Below, piece after piece: positions 44,589 to 54,240 of a stretch of 64,000 nucleotides of DNA. Source of the DNA: Nyssa sinensis (lineage: Eukaryota; Streptophyta; Magnoliopsida; Cornales; Nyssaceae); the NCBI GenBank assembly GCA_008638375.1, contig CM018041.1, positions 15,395,716 to 15,459,715 on the forward strand, in the 5' to 3' direction. The notes beneath the pieces were generated by a model. It saw only the letters and a program-made list of their open reading frames with translations, did no database searches and was not told the DNA's origin. Every line of letters begins with the position of its first letter. The first letter of the stretch is position 1. A program made the translations under genes and the position numbers.

Positions 44589-47500
44589 TGTATTTGGGGT
44601 CTCAGTCTATCACGCCCCTAACCCACAGGACCAGACTAAAAGGTCATTGGACCCCAATAAGATAAGTAATAAGACTAACCATCCTAGTCAAGTACATAAA
44701 ATACAGACCTTTTTTTTTTTTTGAAATGATTCCTTTTAATTAATTCTAGTTTGATTCCTTGATTAGACTTGTTCAAGTCCCATAACGGGATTAAATGAAT
44801 TAAATTACATTCACAATTATATCAAGTAAGGTATATCTAGAGCTGACTCTACCGTCTAATGTATATATATACAACAACAGTATGAAGGGTACATGCATCC
44901 TTAATAAATGTAAATGAATAAATACAAGGATGTAGTTAAATGCTATACTGACTTTAGTTCATCCTGTACTGCTCCTGCAACTATCTTCCATCAAGTCAAT
45001 ACCTGTCATTCCCATGAACAGCAGGGATGAGCCATAATGCTCAGTAGGGTTTCCCAAAACACACAAGTAAGTAGCATACCAAAAACTAATACAAGTCTGA
45101 AGAAGACACAACCTATAGTCTAGTATGCATCACAAGTCCACCACATTATCATATCTCAAACACATGCATAAACATAACTATCAAAAGGGCATCGCACCAC
45201 TACATGCGGTTTGACAATAATAGTCAGGTAGTCAATATATAGAGAATCGGACACATGACATAATTATAAACATATAATTTCATGAAGCACTTCCATTCTC
45301 TATTTTAATGCCACAAGAATAATGTATATAAATACATAACCAATCACAAGATGTAAGTGTAAGCTTACCCAACTCACGAAGTACCTCCATTTCTTGTTTA
45401 GAGCCACATGAACAATGTATACATTCACAACTAAGACAATCATTCACTGAAAGCCAAAGTATCATAAACTAGCAATATACAATCTATCAATAATCATAAT
45501 AAAATATCACAGATGAGTCAAGGTATCAAGTAATTCCACCTACAGCAAAAGGGGGATAAAACCTTATTCATATCATTCTATTCTCTCAATAATCTCAATC
45601 CCGTGAATATTCAGCCTAATTTGGCTCCTAGTAAACCTGAGTGCTTTATAGGCTACTAACCCGATGGAAATAAATGACCACTTGCGCGGAATTTATGGCT
45701 CGCAAGACGAGGAGAGACACCATCCCTATCATAAATAAAACTCCGGATAAAGCGCAATCTCACCACGCTCAAATAGCACATAAAAGACATGACTAATTCA
45801 CATCCCAAGTCTTTTTTTCATATGTGTTCTTTTCCACAATTCCAATATCTTAATCCACACCACAAATAGTGCTCATCAACATTAATATCCTCTCAAATCT
45901 TACACCGTTCAGGTATAGTCAACAATATGCATATCAACATCATTCATATCCACAACAATGATAACAATCATACGAGAGGTTATATAATTTAACGAATAGA
46001 TACAGAAGTAACAACAATCATATATATATATATATATATATATCCATGAGAGAAATAGAAATCATGATAAACATCAACATGGCAATCACATGTATCTAAT
46101 ACCTTCATGCAAATATCTAACATTGTAGCATTCAATATAACAATCACATCATACTGAGAATGTAATGGCAATGTATCAAATGATACAGATAAACATATCA
46201 TGTGAATAAAATAGCAAGTATACACATCAGGACATTATCCTAGTCCCAATCCTCACTCCACTGCAAGAAAACACTACATTTGTCTTTCATAATGTTTGTT
46301 AATTGTCTGAAATATTTTATGTTCTATTCCCGGGCCCTACCCTAGCCCATAGCACTAAGGTATCATATCAAGTTTTACAGTTCTCTATGGCTAATTACTC
46401 TTTAGCCTACATCTCAAGTACCCGTTTACCTAAACGAATATCAAAAATGTATTCCTGGGTATCAAAAATTCTAAGAAAGCCCTATCATATTATCTTTAGT
46501 CATTTAATTGTCTTTTAAGCCCATAAGGGCGTTTTCATAGTTTATCAGACAAGTTGCACATCTACCGAGATGTCGTCTCTCAACACCAACCTTAGAATCA
46601 AATCTAGAAGGTTCAAAAATCCTGAAGATGTCTTCCTTACATTTTATTAACCCTTATATATATATATCTGCTTTATGCCCAAAGGCATTTTGGTAATTTC
46701 ACACAATCATGTGGGACTACCCCAGGTCCCTATCTTATTATTCTGATATCATATTTAAGTCCCTGACGTCCTAAAAATATTGGAAACGCCTCTTCTGGAT
46801 CCTTAATTCGGCCTTTAATTGCTTAATATAAGTCTAGGGGTATAATCATCATTTTCTCATTTTATGTGGACCATCACTGGGTCCTCAATTTGTTCAACCT
46901 GATCGTATATTTGAATTTTGGGCATCCAACAACTTTGGAATAACCCTCTTCTGAATTTTAATTAACATTTAAGTTGCTTAAACTATTATTAGGGGTATTT
47001 TTATAATTTTTCATATTCATGTGGGACTACCCCGGGATCCCCGAATGTTTAAACCTGACTTTCCGCTATTAAGTCCGGAATGGCCTAAAAACTTTAAGAA
47101 TAATCCGTCTTTCATTTTAATTTCATTAAAATTCCAATATTTAAAAGGAAATGTATTTTCATAATTTTCTACCCAAAACCGGTTCAGAATAGAATTAGAA
47201 CCCCAAGAATCAGTTTTCCTTTGACCGTGTAACCAAACAAGACCTTAGGCCACTGACCTAGTTGACCAACCCAACAACCCATTGACCAAACCCTGATTAA
47301 CCAAGACTTGACCTGGGTTTGACCGTTAACCGGACCCGATTTGACCGTCGACTCGATCAACCCGTGGGCAATAGTGTTCCTTCTTCGGGGCTGGTACACC
47401 AGAGCTCTATTTTTCACGTTTTTTCTTTACCATTTTTTATCGTCTTTCACCCTAGATTCTTTTTAACCTAATTTTTTAGCAATTATTTCAAGATTTGAGG

Positions 47501-49424
47501 GTTAAAACGAGGGATTCTAATGGATCCCGATTCTCCGGCAACTGAGAGATTTTCTTAAATTTTCTCTGTTCTGATCCCTTCCCCCCCCCCCCCCGCGCGA
47601 TTTTAACACCATTGAATTCCTAGTATCCCTTGGTGTTTTATGACCCAATCAATGAATTAACTCGCCTCAAACATCACAAAAGTCAACAACCCGATTCCAA
47701 CTCAATTTTTCTGGTGACCTATAAAACTTTTACTTTTCTTCTATCTTTTGCGTTTATTTCTTTCCCATTTGATTTAAGGTCTTCTCCTAATGATCCTACA
47801 ACTCGCTTGGACTACATTAGAGGGTTAGAAACCTCTCAAATCACTAAGAACCAATAGAACCCATTTCGGTTCTCTCATTATGCACAGTCATATACACACA
47901 TATACATATACAAACACACTCTCAGGTATGCAACAACAATATAGATCTCATGATGGCACTCAAATGCCAAAAGAAAGTCCCTACATCGCTATTTCGGCTA
48001 GAGAGAGAATTTTTGAGGAGAGAGAGAGAGAGAGAGAGATTGGAGAGGCCATTCATGGCTACCACTGCCACTGTTTCAGTCGTCCTAGCCCCTCTGTTCT
48101 TCTTTTACTTCTCTTATTTTCCTTTCTTTACTCTTTTTTTTTTCTTCTTCTTTATTTTTCCCTATTTCGGTTTACCTGTGTGGGTGACACACACACACAC
48201 ACACATTCAGTACACACACTAAACCACACTCTCACCCCACCGTGTATACACACACTCACATCCATTATTTCTCTCTCAATTACACACTCACATATACACA
48301 TACAGTATGTCACACACCACTCTCACACACTCACAAGTCCAGCTATGGTGGCCTTTAGAGAGAGAGAGAGAGGGAGAGCATAATTTTGAAAAAGGGTTGA
48401 ATTCCTTTTCTCTCTTCTTCCTTGTCTCTTTTAAGTCTCATCAACACATCACACACCTCATCCCTTTGTCTCCCTACCATGCACTTCAACACATACAATC
48501 ACTCCTCATTCTACCACCAAATCTTGACACAGTGTCCTTCTTCCAAAAGCTTTCATTAGCTTCTTGAAAAATCTTCTCACGCTTCTCGAGATGCCACGTG
48601 GCCAGTTGGCCAACAGTGCGCGCGCACTAGCCCGAATTAAAATTGTCTCGAAATCACACCAAACTTGACATCATAGCTAATTTCGATGCTTTGATTCCAA
48701 ATATGCAATCTGTTTTCCAAACTTTCATCGTTTGGGTTTTTATATTTATCTGCGTCCTGACACAGCCATTGGGTCATGATACCACAAAGACAGGGACAGA
48801 GACAGCTATGGCCCAGGGGGGCAATTACGCCCCCTCAAATTTTTTTATTTGAATTTTTTCATACTTTTCAAAAAAAAAATTCAAATATACCCTTTAATTT
48901 ATATGTTCCCCCCTCCCCATAAGTCTAATTTTTGTTTTTTTATACCTTACCCTTATTTTAATTTTAACTTGACCCCTTTATGAAACTTTTATTGACTTTT
49001 TTAGAAATCTTTTTGTATAGTCTAAAGTTGTTGGGTTCTTTTTCTAATAGAAATCTTGTCTAATTTATAAATTCTTTTATATCAATTCATTTATTTATTG
49101 ATAAAAAATATTACCAATTAACATTAAATTATTATAATTCATTACTTTTTAAATTTATAATTAAATATTTAACAAATTCCCTCCCCCAAAGTAAAATCCG
49201 GGCCCGTCCCTGCACAAAGATGTAATATCACTTAGCCCCATTGGCCAAATATCACAGCCTCCCAATGGGATTTTACCTAAGCTGATATTTTTTGCCTAAA
49301 GATTCTCTAGTTGCCAGTAGTAGATCTTGGTCAGAAATGGGTGGGTGGGTGGGTGGGTGGGGGCACCCTTTTGCAATGGAATTCTAACTATTAAAATGTT
49401 AAAATAATAAATATCTTTTTTACA
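44589..49424 (-). mobile_element. Probable solo LTR, Ty3/gypsy Tekay/Del-like, inverted relative to the 38 kb copy, interrupted by a hAT MITE
   Basis: Read on the minus strand it parallels the 37,956 LTR. Matching blocks include GAGCATTATGGCTCATCCC near 45,040, CATTCCGGACTTAATAGCGG near 47,080 and GTTGGCCAACTGGCCACGTGG near 48,600. The proposed ends are TGTATTTGGGG at 44,589 and TTTTTTACA at 49,424, flanked by TTTTT on both sides. That duplication is low-complexity, so the edges are less sure than for the other LTRs. Without the 430-bp MITE insertion it is about 4.4 kb. It contains a poly-C run (about 47,580), (TA)n, (CA)n, (GA)n and (GGGT)n microsatellites and no gene. Confidence 0.65.
48791..49212. 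mobile_element. hAT-type MITE (422 bp), CACAAAGA target duplication
   Basis: Begins CAGGGACAGAGAC and ends GGGCCCGTCCCTG, with short terminal inverted repeats (CAGGGAC). It is flanked by CACAAAGA at 48,783-48,790 and 49,213-49,220, a perfect 8-bp duplication diagnostic of hAT elements. The sub-terminal GGGGGGCAATTACGCCCCC is typical of this plant MITE type. The interior is AT-rich and non-coding. Confidence 0.9.
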
Positions 49425-49604
49425 TTTTTGTTCTAGTTAGTAGAACAATTTGTGAAATAATGCAATTTAAATTTGATATAAAAACTAATAATAGAATTTT
49501 TCTATCAAGATAGAGTGCAATGATACTTAGTATAAGATCGATTACTATCGAACTTGTTAGAGATATCAAGTTCATGCATATACCAACTCTATCATAATGA
49601 TAAG

Positions 49605-49862
49605 TAGGGGTGGTAATTATTATCCAAATTCGTCAACCCGTCCTAACTCGCCCATTTAGTTAGCGGGTCATCAACGGGTTGAGTAATAAGGAATCCGTCA
49701 ATTTAGCAGGTCAATAAGGATTGAATATGAGTGTTTGACGGGTTGAGAATGAAAAATAATAAAATAGTATAAGAATATATATATATATATATATCTCTAT
49801 TTATATATAAGAATATATATATATTCTTAGAATATATATATATATAAATATGTTCTTAGAAT

Positions 49863-49908
<46 letters not shown>

Positions 49909-49996
49909 CTCTATTTGGGAAAGAACAAAATACTAAAATATATACAACAGATTATAAAATAAAATTAATATTTAGAGAATGTAATTCAACATCACC

Positions 49997-50032
<36 letters not shown>

Positions 50033-50749
50033 CAAACCAAAAACCTTATATGTATAAATATATGGGTGTGGTAGAGAAGTACCAGATTCTAAGAACTCTC
50101 TCTGTCTATATGTGTGTATCTGATAATATAAAGACTATTACCTTGTGTTGGTCTCATTTACACAGGATATTGGGAGTTATAGAGTAGATACAAACGTAAC
50201 ACTTGACATCATTTTTACACAGTGGCCACTTTCAGACTCAAAACTCATGTTCTCAAACTTGACAACCGGGTCATTTCACTATTGCACCAAGCAATGGAGC
50301 CTCCTACTAGCTAGTTGTACGGATTCAGCCCCCCAAGAAAATATCTTCAGCTCTGCCCCTGACTAAATAGATGTCTCTATTGTTACACTTTAGAACCGGG
50401 CATCAAGCCTATCACTCACTGAAGAAAACCTTAAGTGCACAGATAGTCAACACCCTTAAGGGACTTCTTTCTTAGGACACATGGATAACAGGCATAATGT
50501 TGAACTTGGTAATATTTAGGATAATTAGATGATTTCTGATTCTCGTTCATTCTTTTTTATTTTTGAGATAGTATTCTATTTTAAAAAAAAAAAAAAAAAG
50601 TTGGGTAGTGGATCAAATTCGGGTTGACCCGATCCGACCCCACCCGTTTATGACTCGACCCGCATTCAACCCGATCAATTGAGATCAAATATGGGTTCAA
50701 CCCATTTATGACCCGACCTGTTTACAACCTGCCCGTTTTGCCAGGCCTA
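49605..50749. mobile_element. Non-autonomous hAT-like element (1.15 kb)
   Basis: Starts TAGGGGTGG and ends GCCAGGCCTA, inside ATGATAAG (49,597-49,604) and ATGATAAC (50,750-50,757), 7 of 8 matching. The sub-terminal regions are rich in GGGT/ACCC words (GACCCG, CAACCCG), a hallmark of this group. Long TA runs lie at 49,775-49,900 and 49,998-50,021. A 73-codon frame at 50,145-50,366 is not recognised; its end (CCCCCCAAG to CTCTGCCCCTG) looks like one terminus of another hAT MITE. Confidence 0.6.
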
Positions 50750-50757
50750 ATGATAAC

Positions 50758-53186
50758 CAAGCATGAAACTAAAATATATAGGAGAGAATTTTAACTAAAT
50801 CATATTTATAGTCAAAATCAAATCATATTTATAGTCATTTTAACTTTTGTTGTATTCATATCTAAACTTAAACTCAATTCTAATGTTAAGTGTCTGAGTG
50901 TAATTCATGATATGCATGGCAAAATATCTTGAATTGCATACTTCTTCAGACTTGATCATACTTAAGTGACTTCTTGAGTCTTCATTTTAGGATTAATAAT
51001 AATTCACACGACACAACATTACTTAACAATTATTCTTCTTAAGAAATACATCTTTTGGAAAAAAAAAATATAATATAAAATGTATAATTTTTCTAGCACC
51101 TAGGCATGAAGATGGTTAAGTCACATTTTAATTATGTTTTAAGTAAATCTTGTTTTAAACAATTTAACTTTAAAAAAATTTTGTTCAAAAATATAATTTT
51201 TTTTTTGAATAAGAATATATTAATTCCTTATGCTAGACTATTACAATTAGAAAACTAGAAAATTCTGAAAAAATACCAAAAAGAAAAAAACTCAAAAATA
51301 ATAAAAATTAAAACTAGATCAAATAAGGGAAACATAAACACAAGTATAACTCAATTCAGATTTTCCTAAACAAAGTAATTACAAATCTAAAACTTGTTAT
51401 AAATAGTAAAAAAGTCTAATTGAAAGTCCTAAGCAAAGATTTATGGACGAAAAATAGCGGGAGTCATGACAAAGCAGTATCAGATGCCACATACAATTAT
51501 GTCTTCGCTTGAACTATCAGGAGCAGTAAGCTAATTTTGTGGACCAAATGGTAGCACAGCTAGAGGCCATGCCCACTGATCTTGTTTTAATAATATAATT
51601 AACAGGAGAACACTGACTAGGATCGAGCAGTAGTAGGACTTTAACTGGATCAGATTCAAATTGGATAAGGGATGATACAAATCCCATTTGTTAAAAAAAT
51701 AATTGGATCTGATTGGGTTGTATTAGATTTTTTAAACAGATTTTCAAATTCTTAATCCCAATCTGAATTTGTTAATAATCAAATCAAAATTAATATATTA
51801 TATATATATATCAAAATATTAAATTATAATATGTAAAATTTAAAATATATATACTCAACTCAAGCAAACTTTATATAATGTAGTATTTAACATATTATAA
51901 ACACTTAAAATATATTTTTTAATATATATATATATATATATATATTATTTAATTAGATGAGACTATTAACAGATCAAATTTGTTTAATCCATATCCGATT
52001 CATTTAATTAAAAAATCATCAGATTTGAATCCGATCAAATTTTTTTATACTATATGTAGATAAATGAATTAGATTCATATCAAAATCCGATTTGCCAGCA
52101 TTGTAAATGACTATCACCTAATAAACTTGAAGATGAAATAAAGGGCGCAATTGACTGAAGGATAAATGAGCAACTTCTACTCTTATGCTGAAGAAGTGGT
52201 CTGGCTTTAGTTTTTGATTTAAGAAATTTTCACCACGAGACATTATATAGAAGCCAACTATGATGCATTATATAGAAGTTTTTTTTATTTTAAAATTCAG
52301 ATATCTTCGGTCTAGTACAATTTAACTTGGATCCGAGTTATTTCAATTTTAGACGATTGATAACTAATTTTAAATGTGTCAATCTTAATACCGAGAATTG
52401 AAAACACTATTTAAAATAGAGGATTCAAAACTAGATGAACAGCGATACAGCACACCCCCAACTACCTCGGTTGACTCCTCATGGGGGCCATTATATGGAA
52501 GCTTTATTTCATTTTGAAATACTATACAAACCTATAACCCTTTTTCCATTGACGGATTACTTAACAAATCTAAGAGACTAAGACCACTATTGGCTTGGTC
52601 TTCTTCAAATCAACACAAGAATGATTTCCTCTACTTTAATCATTTTGTTCCCTTTAATTACTTTTTAAAGAAAATGCTTTGGAAAACTTTGACAGACAAA
52701 TATCAAGGAGTGGGTTTCCATTTCATGTGAAGTAGTTTTCGTCATTGACCCGGCCACTTTTAAGCCTGTGATGTATGCTTCCTTTTCCTTTTTATTTCTA
52801 TGGCTTTTCAAATGCAAATTTACTTTAACAACATGGTCACAACTGCAAATTTAATGGTCAATAGTCAAGCTTCCCATTAAATTCTTCTTTTTTATTTATG
52901 AGCAATAATGAGTGCATGAACACCACATACATGATTATTCAAATGTTATTTTTTATTTTATTTTCTTTTTTTTTTTAATGACAACTAAAACCATTTTACT
53001 AATACAACCCTGAAAGTTCAAAATAGGAAGAACTGAATTTGGAATTTTTTTAAAGGTGAATTGGGTGTATTAGGCATAAAAATTAGAAATTTGGAACATT
53101 CTCCATACGAGGGCCGTAGAATAATTACTTTGTTCCTTTAATCTTCGAGTCAGCCTTGCTCAAGTCTTTGAGTTTTTTGTTCTATT
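50758..53186. other. AT-rich intergenic stretch, no gene
   Basis: No coding sequence. A direct repeat of about 32 bp (52,267-52,298 and 52,489-52,520; ATTATATAGAAG and ATTATATGGAAG) and a TA run (about 51,920-51,944) are visible. Sequence around 51,630-52,090 rich in AATCNGAT words may be another decayed MITE. Confidence 0.45.
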
Positions 53187-53522
53187 TGTTGGATTGTTCC
53201 ACATCGCTCGTTTCTAACTCCTCTGGTTTATATATAAGGTCTCTATCTCCCTCTCCTTAACACCTGGGTTTTAAGAAGCTGAATGGGTTAGGCCCTCAAT
53301 TTCAACATGGTATCAGAGCCAGGCCAGAACTCTAACTTTGGGTTAGCTGCACAGGGCCGCTCACCTGCCTTCCCTTCGCGGGCAATGTGGTCCAGGAGGC
53401 GTGTTAGATTGTCTCACATCGCCTGTCTCTAGCTCCTCTCGTCTATATATAAGGTCCCTATCTCCCTCTTCTTTAACACCTGGGTTTTAAAGAGTTGAAT
53501 GGGTTGAGCCTCAATTTCAACA
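53187..53522 (+). mobile_element. TRIM retrotransposon, complete (336 bp), CTATT target duplication
   Basis: Two 121-bp LTRs (53,187-53,307 and 53,402-53,522; TGTTGGATTG and TGTTAGATTG to TTTCAACA) flank a 94-bp interior. The interior holds a primer site for initiator tRNA-Met and a purine tract (GGTCCAGGAGGCG). CTATT occurs at 53,182-53,186 and 53,523-53,527. It carries no coding capacity, as usual for terminal-repeat retrotransposons in miniature. It lies about 0.7 kb upstream of the resistance gene. Each LTR has a TATATATAAGG promoter-like core. Confidence 0.95.
53308..53320 (+). other. Primer-binding site, tRNA-Met type
   Basis: TGGTATCAGAGCC immediately after the left TRIM LTR. Confidence 0.9.
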
Positions 53523-53813
53523 CTATTGTACTGTATAATTCATTGGGGAGCACTTTTATTCTATAGTATTGTCATGGGTTTTGGTTTTGAGAAATTGGGC
53601 TTCATGATGACTGTTTTGGTAGAAATTTCTGCAAATATTTCTGAGATAAAAAATCAGAAATATAATTTGTTTAGTGCTGGAGCGTGTGATGCATGTTCAT
53701 GAGCCGCGTACACCAATGTGATAACGAAAATCCTTGCACCTCCCTCCAATTCGTTAGTCGGCTAATAAAATCAAACCATGCCAATGCCAATACACATGCA
53801 AGTCAACTTAAAA

Positions 53814-53947
53814 ATTAATCCATTAGTTTAGTGCTCAAAGTTCACACCTAAGTAATGCTGCTTGCTGGATCTTTCTCCTAAATTAATCCGTTGGTTCAGT
53901 GCTCAAAGTTCACACCTAGTCATGCTGTTTGCTGGGACCTTTCTCGT
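53814..53947. repeat. Tandem duplication, two copies of about 68 bp
   Basis: Copies at 53,814-53,881 and 53,882-53,947 share GTGCTCAAAGTTCACACCTA and a TGCTG.TTGCTGG stretch with several changes. They lie 300-430 bp upstream of the resistance gene start, so they could be promoter elements. A further short repeat (AATAAAA, then CCATGCCAA) occurs at about 53,764 and 54,003. Confidence 0.7.
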
Positions 53948-54144
53948 GCTCATCGACCCTTAGAGTTTCTGAATCTGTGTTCATGTATTTTCATATTTAG
54001 CCAATAAAAATCCTACCATGCCAACGTGGGAATAAAGCTAATGTTCCACTGTTCATCGAATGTAACAGTTTTTTAACATACCATCTTCAAAAGCTTCTGC
54101 TATAAAACTAATTAAATAGTCCACCAAGCTTGAATTCTCTTGTT

Positions 54145-54154
54145 CTATATATCC
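54145..54154 (+). promoter_or_regulatory. Probable TATA box of the NBS-LRR gene
   Basis: CTATATATCC about 90 bp upstream of the chosen ATG, which would give a leader of roughly 60 nt. Confidence 0.45.
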
Positions 54155-54240
54155 TTATGAATTCAATACACTAAATACAATTCTCTGCACCCTTTCAGAT
54201 ACGCAAACCTACCAGGATATAATTGAACAGTGAAATATAT

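Noticed and set aside
44603..44607. CAGTC as target duplication for the 44.6 kb LTR, with the LTR starting at TATCACG
   Set aside because: No CAGTC beyond the right end, and the start lacks TG. The TTTTT pair with TGTATTTGGGG fits better, though it is low-complexity.
47880..48567. Frames of 86-167 codons on the plus strand
   Set aside because: They lie within the inverted solo LTR and are made of CA/GA microsatellite and pyrimidine runs.
50330..50361. A nested hAT MITE terminus (CCCCCCAAG to CTCTGCCCCTG)
   Set aside because: Only one end is recognisable and no matching 8-bp duplication or second end was found.
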